Positions 41,561 through 54,604 of a stretch of 64,000 nucleotides of DNA are shown here, piece by piece (position 1 is the first letter of the stretch; the number at the start of each line of letters is the position of its first letter). The position numbers and the translations under genes were made by a program. The notes under the pieces are model-generated. The model ran no database searches, had not been told where the DNA came from, and saw only the letters and a program-made list of their open reading frames with translations. This DNA comes from Salvator merianae. Its lineage: Eukaryota > Chordata > Lepidosauria > Squamata > Teiidae. The DNA is taken from contig QVOM02000103.1 in NCBI GenBank assembly GCA_003586115.2, positions 7,222,349-7,286,348 on the forward strand. Reading direction: 5' to 3'.

Positions 41561-42621
41561 AGCTCTGAGTCTGAGCCCCGCCAAGCCACAAAGCAGAGAG
41601 GGTGTGTGGTTGGTGAAGGTGCCCCATGTCTGCTTTCCCCGCCCTACATCACACTTTTATCTCTTTCTTATCCGACAGACTAATTTATATCGCGAAGTGT
41701 CAAGATAATAGTATTTCCAAACCTGCCTAGAGATAGGCTGTGTTTCTGCAATCTGCCAGGGCCAAGTGCAAAAAGGGCCTTAAAGATAATAAAATTAAAC
41801 ACTTCCACTTTGAGATACTAACCTGGAACTTTCCCTGCAGTAGCAAAATTATCCAGCAGCCTGGCATAATAAATACGTGTTAGCAACAATGTTGCTACAG
41901 CTATCTTCTGAAAGCTGGTTTGAAGGTCTGCAAAAGGATGGCTGAAAAACTGAAGAATGCATTTGATCAGTAAAATTTAAAATATTAGATTTTTTAAAAA
42001 TAAAATTACTAGCTTATTCACTTTCCGAAGTCTTTCAGTTTGAACAAATTTATTTTGGTATTGAAACATACACTGTATTCTTTAGTAAGAGTTTGATTAC
42101 AATCACAACACTATGCAGAAGACTTAATTACTAACTGAATTGTCTAGTTTTGCTTGAAAAATCCAGTATCTAATCCAGTACTGTTTGCAAGTACATTTGT
42201 GATTGTTGAAATAGTGTTTTCCATCCAGACATACTTCAACTCACTTGGCAATTTTGCAGATGTTGCTGGCAGTGCCTGTGAATCCAACTGCTAAAGAACA
42301 GATTATTGGACATTTTGGGTTGAAAATTAGACATAAAAGGAGCCAAGCAGTCTATAGTATCTTGACTACAACAGTCAAGGGCAAAAAAAGAGAAAGTCGA
42401 GAATATGAAACATTAAAAGATCATGCACACACATTTATACACAAACAAAAAATCAATGAGAAAGTTAATGGATACCTACCAATTTTAATTTATGTGCATA
42501 TTTGTGGTAAATACTCATAATAATCATGCTGGTATAAGGACTGGAGAAAACAAATATAGATGAATGAATACTATGATGGCCGATCTAACTGAAAACTGAT
42601 GTGATCACACAACAGAATATA
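41561..42621. other. Intergenic, upstream of CC2D2A
   Basis: Falls back to AT-rich composition. No gene recognised on either strand. Confidence 0.5.
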
Positions 42622-42789
42622 GGCCCTTTCTGCACTTGGACTTATTCCAGATTATATCTCAGAATAGGGACCTGCCATCTGCATGCTAGATGAGCAAGAT
42701 CTTTCACACTCACAGTTTGCACTAGCATGTGGATAGCAGGTCCCTATTCTGAGATATAATCCACAATAAGACCAAGTGCAGAAAGGGCC
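42622..42789. mobile_element. Near-perfect inverted-repeat DNA element, 168 bp
   Basis: Left arm GGCCCTTTCTGCACTTGG ... TTATATCTCAGAATAGGGAC; the right arm is the same sequence inverted with few mismatches. Arms are about 75 bp with a short loop near 42.70 kb. ATA flanks both ends. The low divergence between arms suggests a fairly young copy. Confidence 0.9.
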
Positions 42790-45028
42790 ATAGTCAGTAT
42801 AAGATCTATAATACTGTGGATGCAAACAGTCAAAAACCCCAAAGTCAATATCAAGGGAAACATGACAGGATACTAAATAGCGAAGGATCCGGCAATCAAG
42901 GTAGTGCAGAAGCCAGTGCGATAATGAATAGCCAGAGTGGTTCTGCTCAGTTCTGCAACAAAGTAATTCATGTGAAAAAGCAATGTGTCTGAATAAAATA
43001 CTATAAGATCACCCATGTCATCTCTCACCAGCTGATTGCTGGATCCTTCCCTATTCAGTAGGGAAAATAATACTCATTCATCTAAGCTGGGTTGAAAAGT
43101 AATCCATGATCTTCCTCTTGACAAAAAGGCATTCATTGTCATGCTTGATTGCAGGTCCACAAATGGTATCTATATGCATGAAAAAAAAGATGTAGCAATA
43201 TTTGAAATTACTTTTGAAGATAGATACAAATTATTGAAATAGTTTAAAAAAGTATAATAAAACTACCCCTTTCCACTATATTACAACTTCATCTCTGTTT
43301 CTTTTTTAGTCTCCAAATGCTGTAATACAATTCATTAGTCATTTATTAGTTGACTTTGGCTATAAACATGATATTGCCTATAAGTGGGTTGATATTTTCA
43401 GAGACAGTTCATATTCAATAAAACTATAATCGGACCCCAAGTTTAAAGGGATATCCTGGAGGGTTATCATATTAGTCTATATACAGTTCATGTGCCTTTT
43501 GAATTATTAGAAGAAAAGAAGAAAACCATATAGTACAACAAGGATGTAGTAACCCTCCTTTTTGTCTAGAAGAAACAACTTCAAATTTTCTCAGCTTCCT
43601 GAACCAGAACCCCATCAAATTGCTTTGTATATTGGCAATATTATGATGAATATGAAGATGACCTGGTCCCTTTGGCAGCTTCTGCACGGTTCCACAGAAC
43701 CACCCAAGATGTATTTTGAGTGTACAATGCCCACCTGGCACCAGAGGGGGGCCTGGCCCTACTTAGAGCATGGTGTCTGCTGGGGCAGCAAGTCTGGCCT
43801 GCTTCTAGGCATGGAAACTGTGCCCAGGAGAGCTTCAGAAGGAGACATTTTTATGCATTCCTTGTCTGCATTTGACTTCAGCCCCTGCCACACAAACAGG
43901 CAGAGATGGCTGGACTGTAGAACATGCAGCCCTCCAGAGCCTGGAGCCATTTTGTGGCCTCTGGAAAAGGTCCACTTCTGGACCCATTTTAGGAGCGCCA
44001 CACAAATCCTCCCCAGTCCATGACTTTGGATGAGGGGAATTTTTGTTCCTCTACTCCAAAGGTAGGGTGGAAAGGGCAGCTGCCAGCAGTGCCTCCCCCT
44101 GTACCAGTCTTGATTGGCTTGGACTGAGCTCCACAGAGTGCACAACAAAGTACACTGTGGAAATTACCTTGTCTTTATGTCAGTTTTTGAAATGTGGGGT
44201 TAAAATGTGCATGAAGCTGGGGTTGAAATATGTTATGGCTTGCAGGAAGCATTTTCTATAAAAGACTGGTGATCTCCTTTCAGCATCCATTTATTCCAAG
44301 GAGATTACTCAACCTGCATGACTATTTAGCAAGGAATTATGCTTTCGTATTATTAGAATTTTCACAGATACCCCATGTAATGCAGTTGTGAGCCATGGTG
44401 CTCAGATATTTGATAAGGGGTGCAGCTGCAACAAATGTCTTTGAAAAGATTGGGAACAACAGGGAGGCATCAGAATGCCAATGAGTGAAGCTTGCTGCTC
44501 CTCAGCAATAAAGTTGTAGCATCTTGACATCTGGGTCCGCCCCTATATGTCTTCAGGAAATGCAGTCAGATTTAGAGGTCACCTAGTTCCATCACTCTGC
44601 TGATCTAAAATGATGTACCTGAACCATCAAAATGTACTTCTTAATCGGAAACCAAGGCCCTGATCTGATGGGGCAGTGAAAGCCATGATGACCCACCGCT
44701 AAAGTGAACAGCCCCTCCTGTCCCACCATAGTTGTGTCATCAGAGTACACTGAGGGGCACTTTCTGGCCCTATGCAAATATGACCGATTGCTCGGACACA
44801 GTGCCAGCGCAGGGTGTCGGACAGACACTGAGTCCAACACAGGAAGGAGAGAATGCTGCTGAAGCACTGAATATGAAATCGCATGCTTTCCCCTCCTGTA
44901 CTGTGACAAAGTGTGGACAGCAGGCATATGTGCTCATGTGACTCACATCATGACCCAAGTTATACAAGACTTTTAATCCCTCCTCTGCTGGAGCTAATGA
45001 TAAAGGCTCAGTGATAGGACAGGAAGAA
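42790..45028. other. Intergenic
   Basis: No gene recognised. 43.6-44.2 and 44.6-45.0 kb are richer in GC and open on both strands for 100-150 codons, but the translations show no domain; probably unclassified repeats. Confidence 0.4.
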
Positions 45029-45031
45029 TAT

Positions 45032-45066
<35 letters not shown>

Positions 45067-45070
45067 TTTG
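45029..45070. repeat. (TTTA)n microsatellite, tail of the adjacent L2
   Basis: Ten TTTA units at the 3' end of the minus-strand L2 copy, as expected for its AAAT-type tail. Confidence 0.9.
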
Positions 45071-45760
45071 CATTTTGATCCCACCCTATACCTGAAGGTC
45101 TCAGGATGGGTAACAGCAATAGAAAACAAAATATGAAATGAACATATTAACGATAATAAGACACTAAAATAATAATTGAATATGGGGAGGGGGGGATGTT
45201 TGCTTATTTCAATCAAAGGCCAGGGTTCATAAGTGTGTTTTTAACAATCTTCTGAAAGTATTAACTGAAGGTACCTGGTACACTTCAGGGAGGAGACTAT
45301 TCCACAATCTGGGGGCTACCATGGAGAAGGTCCTAACTTGGGTCCTCATGCCCCCAATTATTGAAAGAGGTGGTACAAACAGGACAGCCTCCTGCAGATC
45401 TCAAGGCAGGTTGATAATGGGAAAAGGCATTCCTTTGGATATTTAGGGCCCTAGCCATTTGGAGTCTTATAAGTTAAGATAAGATAAGTTAATATCTTGA
45501 ATTGGGTTTGAAGGTGAATTGGCAGTCAGTGCAACTCTTTTAAGATCTGCTGGGTCATGTGCATCCAGCCAGCTGTTCTGGTCATCAGTCTAGCTGCTGT
45601 ATTCTGCACCAGCTGCAGCTTCAAGGGCAATCCCATGTAGTCCAATCTGGAAGTTACCAGAACATGGATTACTGTGGTCAGGTCATAACTGAGATTTGAG
45701 GAAACAGTTTGGGGCTCCCTGTCCTTTTCTAGCTCTCTCCCCTGGGCTACTGGGTGCAGC
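45071..45760 (-). mobile_element. L2-type LINE 3' part
   Basis: Minus orientation. The 3' end has CCACCCTATACCTGAAGGTC on the plus strand. The upper part encodes VTSRLDYMGLPLKLQLVQNT and AARLMTRTAGW in one frame, the conserved C-terminal region of L2 polymerases. Confidence 0.85.
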
Positions 45761-45784
45761 ACTAGCCCTGACTAGCTGGTTGGG

Positions 45785-46516
45785 GTGGGAGTGTTGCCAT
45801 ATTTAACCAGACATCCAAGACATGATATACCTTGTATTGAGAGTTTGTTCCTGGTGTTGGACCATAGAAACACAATAGGGATGCCGTATCACTGCCCAAG
45901 CAGCCTCCCTCCTCAAACTGCCCAAACCGGCAGAGGCTATCTCAGATGAGGTGGTGCAGACTCTTAGCATTGTGGTGTGGGAGTATTTCAAGTTCCATAC
46001 TGAGGAGATTCCTTGTGAACTGGTTCAGGATTTCATAGCTTCTGCAACATCCATGAAGCTGTCTCAATCCATCACAGTTCTTACTCATGCAGTGGTACAT
46101 ACTCGTGGTCTGGAGTTTTCTTCTTGGGCTCTGTTAATAAGTAGACTTAGTATAAGACCATAAATAAACCAGTTTCTGATGAAATTTGGACTTATGACTT
46201 CAGGGTTTGGAGATGTATTGCTAGGTCCTCCCCAGAGACTTATGGAACCAATGGAGCTTCTGAATGCTCGGGGGACTTTCCAGATGACATGGGCAGTGAT
46301 CTGCTGAGCTCTGGTCTCACTCTGGAACTATGAATTGCTCACTCCTTTGAACAAGATTGCTTCCAAGTGTCTTTAAACAGCTGGTAGAGCTCCACAAATG
46401 AGCTTGGCTTTCTTCTGAAATATGGGTGATGAAGTGAGCAGGTCAATGACTAGACTGCAAATGGTGTAAATCCCAGGGTGAAGCCAACTGGACACAGTTA
46501 GAAGAACATCACTACA
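45785..46516 (+). mobile_element. L2-type LINE, 5' segment (endonuclease region), interrupted
   Basis: Plus orientation, frames broken. Readable pieces resemble the L2 endonuclease to polymerase region (for example LLGPPQRLMEPMELLNARGT at 46.2 kb). The copy is interrupted by an L1-like insert and resumes at 46814. Confidence 0.7.
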
Positions 46517-46796
46517 TGAGTATTTTTCAACGAGACCCCAAGTGACAGATGAAATAAGAGAAGAAATAATAAGACTAACTCTTCGGTCCAGCTAAAAAGA
46601 AGATGGAAGAAGATGGAAGAACTAATCTAAAGTCACCAACCAGTGTGCCTAAGGGGTAGTTTGGTAGACTGGTGGTGGGATAGTTATAGTTTGTTTCTTT
46701 TTCAGTGTAATTTTTTTGGGGGGAGAGCACTATATGTTGTATTTCTTTATGTTGTTATAATTTGTAAATCTTTAATAAAAATAATATTAAAAAAAA
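46517..46796 (+). mobile_element. 5'-truncated L1-like retrotransposon insert with 17-bp target duplication
   Basis: The insert ends TTTAATAAAAATAATATT plus an A run, the pattern of an L1-type 3' end. AGAAGAACATCACTACA is present perfectly on both sides (46500-46516 and 46797-46813), the hallmark of target-primed reverse transcription. No coding frame remains. Confidence 0.88.
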
Positions 46797-46813
46797 AGAA
46801 GAACATCACTACA

Positions 46814-47790
46814 CCTATCATGTGGTGGGAGCAGCAAAAACTCACTTTCCTGCTCATTGTGTGCTCAGGTAGCCTTCCAACAGTGCTCCAGCTGTGATTT
46901 TCTGAAGATTTTAAGTGCACAATCTTGTTCTCTTGTTTGGGATCAATTTTAGTTGTTGTGGTCCAAGGATGTGGACGAGCTGCTTACGGGGATTCAATCC
47001 ACTTGATGTCTTTTGGATCCTTTCCCAGAATGGCTTATTAAAACTAGCCAGGATGGGTGTTGGCTGGCTGGATCAAGCAAATAATTAATGCCTCTCTGCA
47101 GGAAGGTGAGCTTCCATCTACCATTAAGGTAGTGTGTGGTGCATTGTCTCCTTAAGAGGACTTTTCAGGTTCCTGAAGTTTTGGATAATTACTATCCAGT
47201 TATAAATCTCCCTTTTTTGGGTAGTGTCCTTGAGAAGGTAGTGGTTCCCTGCAGGCACACTTGGAGGATATGAATGAGCTAGACACCTTTCAAACTGGCT
47301 TTAGGCTAGATCATGCTACTGAGACTGCCTTGGTTACCCTGGTGAGAAAGACAGAGGGAACACAACCCTGTTGGTACTCCTGGATCTCCAAAGAGTAGTC
47401 ATGGAGACTTTTGATCAACATCTGAAAAACTCATTGGTGGAGTGCCTGAGGGTTTTGTTCTGTCCCCTATGCTTTTTAATATCTATATGAAGCCACTGGA
47501 AGAGGTCACTAGGAAGTTTGGAGTGAGGTGCCATCACTGTGCTGATGACACTCAGCTCTACATCTCTGTTCCATTTGACTTAGATGGCATGGTCCAGGTC
47601 CTGAACTGTAGCCTGGAAGAAGTAATGGATTAGACAGGGTTCAGTAAACTGAGACTGAATTCTTACAAGAGAAATGTGCTCTGTGTTCTAGGCTCTCAAA
47701 TGAAGGAAATGGAAAGATACTTTGGACTCATTTCACTCCTCAGAGATCTACCTGGCTGTCACTTTTCTTCCTGGCCCAACTCAATATGTT
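46814..47790 (+). mobile_element. L2-type LINE, polymerase segment (continuation)
   Basis: Contains SPMLFNIYMKPLEEVTRKFG, then RCHHCADDTQLYISVPF: the palm catalytic region, with YADD changed to CADD here. Frameshifts on both sides. Confidence 0.85.
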
Positions 47791-47796
47791 AATTCT

Positions 47797-49227
47797 TAGG
47801 GTGCAGCCCGACATCGTAAATTTAATCCGTATCAGAAGAGTAGGAGAACTGAATTCGTCTTCTGATTGTTCCCACACTTGCATTTTACCACGGACTCAAT
47901 TAAGACTTGCTTGTTCTCACATTGATGTTTCCGGTGCTCGATACGGGGAAACTATACCTTTTCTGCCTCCACCCCTCGCCAAATTCCCCTCCCTGGGTAG
48001 TCAGTGATTGGCTGCAGTCCCAATGTTCAGATCTTGACTTCACAGGGGTGGGCGTGTCAAGCTCTGCCCTTCTTGGGGGGATTCCTGCCCTTTACAAATG
48101 CCTTCTTTAAATTAAAAGAAAAAAAGCCTCCTAATCTGCCTCTTAGATCCTAAACAAGGGATCAAAGCGAGGTGTGGGGCGAAACTGCTTTGGGAGGGTG
48201 GCTGGTTGTTTAGGTGCTTTTTTTTTTTTGCTTTTCCATGCTTTAAAAATAATAAGAATAAAATTTCTCTCATCCCCACAAAAATTCTCCCTCAGCTCTC
48301 TCTCTTTGTAAATGATCCTCTCAACTCTGCCCCCCCCCCCCGTTCTTCCTTGTCTATCAGCTTACATGCAGCATTCTGTGTGTTTATGTGTGCATTTGAG
48401 AGAGAGCGAGAGAGGAGGGCAGTGTTGCAGACAGCTGGGGTAGAAGATGGGTCAAGGTAGGTGTGAGGTGGGGAGCCTTTTTGCAGGCTTCCCTTTGCTT
48501 TCTCTGTCCTGTCAGCTATTCAGCCTGCCTAGCCAAGTTTTCTTTCCCTTTTACAGAATTATGCAAGTTCAGAGCTCTGCAGAACAATAGCAGCATTTCC
48601 CCTCTTTTCTAAGTATGCAGACTCCAAGCACAGAAAAGGTGAAAGTCCTCCACTTTCACCTTCTCTGTTCTTGGTGTCTGCATGCCTAGAAAACAGGGGG
48701 AAGGCACTGCTGCTGCTCTACAGAGCTCTGAAGTTGCACAAATCTGTAGAAGGGAAAGAAAACTTGCGGTCTGGCTTGTCCTGCGTGCGCATGTGTCTGC
48801 ATGCCTAGACCGCAGGGAAACTGCTGCTGCTGCTTTAGCCAAGTCTGACCATCTACAGAATTCTAGGCAGCCTCAGTTTGAGGGCGAGAAAGAGAAAAGT
48901 TGAATTCCAACTTGTCCCTGCACTCACGTGTGTGTCTACATGCCTAGAAAGAAGGAAGTACTGTGTTCCCTGCCCACTCATCCCTGCTGAGCATGGTGCG
49001 CGCCCAGCCCCTGAGCATAACGCCCACAACAAAATCGGTCATTGGACAGCAGGAAATGGGGATCCCTCCCTCTGCATGTCCCCCCAAAAGTACAGTCCCT
49101 CCCAAATAGTCTCCTTCCCCATTCTCACATTGCAAAGTAAAATGGGCTAGCAATCTGGAATGGCTTGAGAACTCATTAAATCCGAATGCAAAGTAGTCTG
49201 GATTTTTTTGTAGACCTGTGATTCTCC
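47797..49227. mobile_element. GC-rich composite fold-back element
   Basis: Within this block 48500-48648 and 48649-48797 are long inverted copies (centre about 48648); for example CTAAGTATGCAGAC at 48609 pairs with GTCTGCATGCCTAG at 48675. GTGTCTGCATGCCTAGA then recurs at about 48674, 48793 and 48931. Short frames exist but no protein is recognised. Outer borders are approximate. Confidence 0.6.
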
Positions 49228-49332
49228 ATTGGCAATATACCAGACCAGCAAGCATACTAGGAGCCTCCCTTCTGCATGCTGGTGTGGTCTAAGGGGACCT
49301 TGGTATATTGGTCAGCACAGAATCACCCTAAA
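49228..49332. repeat. End fragment of the family at 50.4 and 58.0 kb
   Basis: Ends TATTGGTCAGCACAGAATCA then CCCTAAA, like the right end of the 58.0-58.5 kb element (TACTGGCCAGTGCAGAATTG then CCCTAAA). Confidence 0.5.
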
Positions 49333-50384
49333 AGTGACTTACTGTCAAGGCATTCAGCCAAAAATCAGTGGATACACTGGATTGCATTTCTCAGAACTGA
49401 TGCTTTGCTGAGATTCCTTTTTGGTCAGAAGTCAAATACGGAAAGCACGCCTAAAAGTGCTTGACATTACCTTCCATGTAACATGATACCTCTTGCAGTT
49501 AGTCAAGGCATTGCCTGCTGCTGAAACAAGTGCTCTTCTCTACAATCTGAATTTTAAACCACAAGAATAAATTATCTCTTGAAAAGATAAATTATCCCAA
49601 GAGAAAGACAGAACTATTAAATAAGACAGGGCAGATCCAGTTCAGTAGGTGAAATATAACCTATTGACTCAGATAGATGACTTTCTAGCTATATTTATCT
49701 CCCATAAGTGCAGATAAACAACCTACTGAGTTAGATTTATCACCTTCTGGTACAGGTTTATAAAAATGAACTGATCTTGTACATTAATCTAGAGTTACCA
49801 TTTATTGGTTCAGCAAACCTGCCACTAGAACATAAAACACAAGTTGCATATTAAAGGTACACTAAATACTGGATTCATTTGTGATGAAATTAATAAGTCT
49901 GCTTTATTTTTTCAAGAATAGGATGCAATAACATAATATAAACAATCCTACAAGGCTAAAATAGGAATACAAATTGTTTTATGTCAAGTCATATTTTTGA
50001 TTCACTGTGGCTTGCAGTTGCCAGACTGATGAACAGCAGCCGTCCAGGATTTCAGACAGACATCATTCCCACAACCTCTCAGAGGCGCCAGGAACTGAAC
50101 TTGAATACTTTCCCTGAAAAATGCTGTTTGTCCCACTAGGTGGAGCAGAGAAGATTACTGAATCAACTTTCTGCTCTGTAGACAAGCAGTATGCAAACTG
50201 AGTTGCATAGACAGGGGTTGGGAGGTGAGAAAGCTTGCTTTAAGTTATAATAGGAAAATCTGTGGTGATTCTAGATTTTTGTCTACATCAACATATCATA
50301 GTCTGATCAAGTTATCTGTGATAATCAGTCTTTTTTTTTTTAACAAGATAATGCAAAGGTTGCTCTGCTTTCAAAGTCATTGTA
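49333..50384. other. Intergenic
   Basis: AT-rich, no gene or clear repeat recognised. Confidence 0.5.
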
Positions 50385-50885
50385 AGGGCCTTTCCACACT
50401 TGCCAGTAGACCAGACCATGGTTCATTTCTGGGCCTCGTTCATCTGCACTGGAGTGGTCCTGTCCCCTCCTAGTTCACTCCATCTGCACAGGACAGGGTG
50501 TAGATAGGACTAGGGAAGCCAAGATGGTATCCAGTCTACTGCTGTCCAGTCTACTAGTAGACCTCTTTTCTAAGGTCTACTGCTGTACTAAGGTATGCTA
50601 CACTGGACCACAGAGACATGTGGACAGCAGCTTCCATGGTCCAGTATACCGTGGGGGATCCTTTTGTGTCACGTAAGAAGGTGCGCTGATAAAATGTCCC
50701 TCTTGGGAGCTCTGAAGCATTGGGAACTGCTGCAGGGGCTGGCATGGAACAGGCCATCCCAATGCAGATGACCTTGTTCTGAGTCAGGAACAATCTATCC
50801 CAGTTTGGGATGGTCTGCTTATCCTGGACCAAAGAGTCCCACTCTGGTCTAGTCTTCTGGAGGTAAGTGCGAATACAGTTTCCTA
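50385..50885. mobile_element. Non-autonomous DNA element, family shared with 58.0 kb
   Basis: Left end AGGGCCTTTCCACACTTGCC; right end, on the other strand, CTGTATTCGCACTTACC. The interior stretch around 50.74-50.83 kb is the inverse of 58.03-58.11 kb, so the two copies lie in opposite orientation. No coding capacity is recognised. Confidence 0.7.
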
Positions 50886-51009
50886 ATTCTTTGTGATACT
50901 GAAAGAAAACCAATGATGTCAGGAACATATTGGTTATTGTGAGTACTGTTATTTATCTGAAGAAATTGTATCTTGCTGTATAGTGTCAATAAGTTATCAT
51001 GGGATCAAG

Positions 51010-51210
51010 TGGGCAGTATGGTAGAGTGGCTAGAAAGCAGACTAGAACCTACAGATGTGAGTTAAAATTCCCTTCAGCTATAAAGCTCACTTGAGGGCCA
51101 TTTCTGCCTCTCATCTTAATCTATTTGACAAAGCTGTTGGGAGAACTAAATCTCTTGTCATGAAGTCCTTAGAGGAAAGGCAAGGTGGAAATATTCAAAA
51201 TAAAATTTGG
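51010..51210 (+). repeat. SINE/MIR-like fragment
   Basis: Has the order GTAGAGTGGCTAGAAAGCAG, a degraded B-box region, CTATAAAGCTCACTTGAGGG and CTGTTGGGAGAACTAAAT, typical of tRNA/MIR-type SINEs of squamates. Confidence 0.55.
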
Positions 51211-53802
51211 CACAGAAACAAAAATCACCTGGAACCAATTAAGTAACCAGGCATTTGTCCTGGCTAATTCTTGTTTTCAGAACAGTCAGCAGTTCTCATC
51301 AATTCCGAGTCAAGGGAGTAGGCCTCAGAAGTCACATTTTCCCTGGCCCATAGTCTTTCCTCTCTTTGCTGGTACCTGGCAACTGCCAGTTAACAGCTCC
51401 CTTTGAGATCTTGTGAAGCAAGGAACTGGGGCTAGGCTCTTGGACCCCACCCAAGCTGGAAAGGGATTATTTTCAACTTGCTAGCAACTGGCTGTTGCTA
51501 GGTAATAGCTCTGTCTAAGGCCCTCTGAGGCAAGGGAGTGGGGCTCAAGCTGGAACTCAGCCCAGAATGATCTTCCATCACCATGTATGAGATACTATGG
51601 AGTGAAGGCTCCCATTCTATTCCCTCACACCAGTCCAGCAATCAACCTAGGTGGAGATGCAATTACAATGAATATTGGGATAGGCGAACACTCTTGCTAG
51701 GTAAGGCAGTCACATATCCTGTGTCTGACAAATGAAATATTGCCACAGTTAGCTTTTGCTAATTACTTCAAGGACAATGAAAAAGTAAACATGTTACTTA
51801 CTTTTAGTAATGCGTGCCAACACTATTCAGCAGTTGAAATAAAATAAATAAAATACATAATCCATGTGGGGAAATCCAAGGAAGCTGAACTCACTTTTCC
51901 ATTACTGTGAAGGATCCAGTAAAATGAAACATCAGTCTTTCCATCTATGTATATCAGTGATTTAATCTGAATCATAGGTGTGGCTGAAGCATTTACTATT
52001 CCACACTTCATTTACTATTATATGGCTATCATGTCGACAGTCAGGGTTGCTACCACAATTCATTAAAAATAATTCAGTCAATTTCAGTTTTATTACTTTC
52101 AAAGTCAGTGTGATGATAAACAGCTAAAAAAAATGTTGAAGATGGGAATGCGCAGATATAGACTATCAGGTACAATTAAATACTATTACTACTACTACTA
52201 CTAACTACTATTACTATTTTATTATCTTTTACTTAAGCTTGTGCAGATTTTTATATCTCTTAAAAGAAGTACAGCTCCACTGTTGTGTGAATGATCAGTT
52301 AATGTTCTTCTGTATTATTTCACTTTCATGCACTATGTGTGTGTGAGAGAGAGAGAGTGAGAGAGAGGGAGTAATATCTCTCCTTTCTGAGGTCATGGAT
52401 GGGAAGGGATAGAATAAAATAAGACAAAGCAAAGGAGCAACACTACTTTGAAAGAGTTTCCCCATCACCATGCAAACCACTAGTAATGCACTTGCTGTTT
52501 GGATAGCAGTCCAGCTCAGCAATAAGGTAAGACACCCTCAAGCTGCGTTTGGTGGACAATGAGCACTGACTGATGAGATCTACTGCCATTTGTTTATCCT
52601 GTTCAGTCCAAAGGGAATAACTTAAAACTGTTGTCCAGCAGATAGCAAGGGAAGTGACGAAACTGTAAGCTTAGGCACTGACTACATGAGGTTTCTTACA
52701 TACACCTGTTGAATGTGGATTAGAAGTTTGCACTTGCACCTCCAGAAGAACTTCAATGATCTATCAAAGAACAGAGATCTAACTTACTCTCGTCAAAAAC
52801 TGTCATTCTTTGGTATCTGTTTTGAAAAGCATTGGAGTGTTCTTTATTTTGTAGTTCACATAATAGTTCATCCTCAGTTTTGTTGCTTGTCAATAGAGCT
52901 TGATTTTTGGCAACTACATGAACCGATTCATGCTGTTTTCCACCTGGTGGCTTGCCACTGCTTTCTTCTGGGGAAATACTGGGCATTAAACCCTGAGATC
53001 ATCCACATATAAAACAGACACTATACCAACCAACAAGTAAATGACATGTCTAATTTGCAGAAGGCTCTGATTTAGTTCAGTGATATTAGCTAAAGGATTT
53101 GAAGTTGCAGACAATTTTTTTAAAAAAGAATTAGCCTCCAATTAGACATCCCTGGAAACTCTCTGTCCTTAACATGGAGAATCCAGAACTTATCTGAGTG
53201 AAAGGCAATGCCATAGATTCAGTCCTAAGGTTCATACCAATCAGGTCTGGGTTTTGACAAAAAATGCCAGACAAAGGGAGGGTTAAGAATGTTCTTTTTC
53301 ATCTCTTAGCCATCTGTTGCAGAGAAATCCTTCACCCTACTATATAGCAACTGCTTGCCAAAAAGTAATGAATGCCTCTGAATATGTAAATTTGTCCAAC
53401 AGTGATACATATTACAGTTCCCTTAACAATACCAGAGCAATAACCTTATGACAGTAGGACCCTGAATTGGTTGGGCCAGGGTTATTGGAACATAACACAT
53501 ATGCACACTGTCAGCCTGTGGCACACAAGAACCAGAAACTAGAAGATTAGGAATAACTAAGGAGAAACAGGATAAGGGCCGTGCTGGTACATGCATTCTA
53601 GGTGCTGGAAGCAAGCTTGGGAGATTCTGCTGAGGACCATTTGGAGCCTTGATCCTGGATCCTCTGTTGCAGCCAGTATGTGGGTGGCTGTTATAGGATA
53701 CAACTTGCTTGAATAGTGTCCAGAGTTGGAAACTGGGAGCAATGACTGGAGATGTCAACTGTGCTTCCAAGGGAGTCAGAGGCAGGATTGGTGACAGGCA
53801 GA
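51211..53802. other. Intergenic
   Basis: No gene recognised. Short ACT triplets near 52.19 kb and a GA run near 52.34 kb. Confidence 0.5.
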
Positions 53803-54160
53803 GAATCATAGAATCATAGAATCATAGAGTTGGAAGGGACCTCTAGGGTCATCGAGTCCAACCCCCTGCTCAATGCAGGATTCACTAAAGCATCCCAGAC
53901 AGATAACTGTCCAGCCTCTCCTTGAAGACCTCCAGCGAAGGAGAGCATACCACCTCCTGTGGCAACCTGTTCCAATGACTGATTGCCCTTACGGTCAGGA
54001 AGTTTTTCCTAATATCTAGCCTGTATCTACTCCCTTGAAGTTTCATCCCATTGTTTCTAGTCCTTCCTTCTTGTGCAACTGAGAATAGGGCCAATCCTTC
54101 TGCACTGTGACAGCCCTTCAGATACTTGAAAACAGCTATCATGTCTCCTCTAGAAAGCTT
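53803..54160 (-). mobile_element. CR1 LINE 3' end
   Basis: Minus orientation. Begins with three ATCATAGA units (the CR1 terminal repeat reversed), then GTTGGAAGGGACCTCTAGGG, and encodes the CR1 polymerase C-terminus including [11 protein letters not shown] without a stop over about 90 codons. Close relative of the copy at 6.8-7.4 kb. Confidence 0.92.
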
Positions 54161-54604
54161 GGAGTAGGGAAGCTTAGTAGCAAGCAAAACCTGAGACACT
54201 TGGCAACAGCAGAAAAGCAGAGATACAGAAAGGGCAAAAGACAAAGCTGACCATTCACAAGGCACTAGAACAAGGCTTTGCAGCAACAGGCCAGTGGTAA
54301 CCAATTATCGACAGTAAAGCAATTGAAAAATCCAATATTTGATTTAAAAGGTGCTGGCTGGATGCCTGTCCAAACTGTGCTCTAGTCCATTACTGAATGT
54401 AGTTTGGACAGGTGAAAATGAACCTTCTAACCAGTAGCTTGTTGTACTCTCTTCAAGGCCTGAATAAACAGCCATCCCTACACCCCTGCAGTAAGAAGTA
54501 AAGTTCACTAGATCATAAGTAGATGGTGCATGTGAATCACTATATGAATGTTTGTAAGAATACAACATTAATTGAATAAGTCTTTAATAGATAGCCTCAA
54601 CAAT

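Noticed and set aside
43562..44148. Long open frames on both strands (153 and 129 codons) in the intergenic region
   Set aside because: No conserved motif or splice structure; the overlap on both strands points to a stop-poor repeat rather than a gene.
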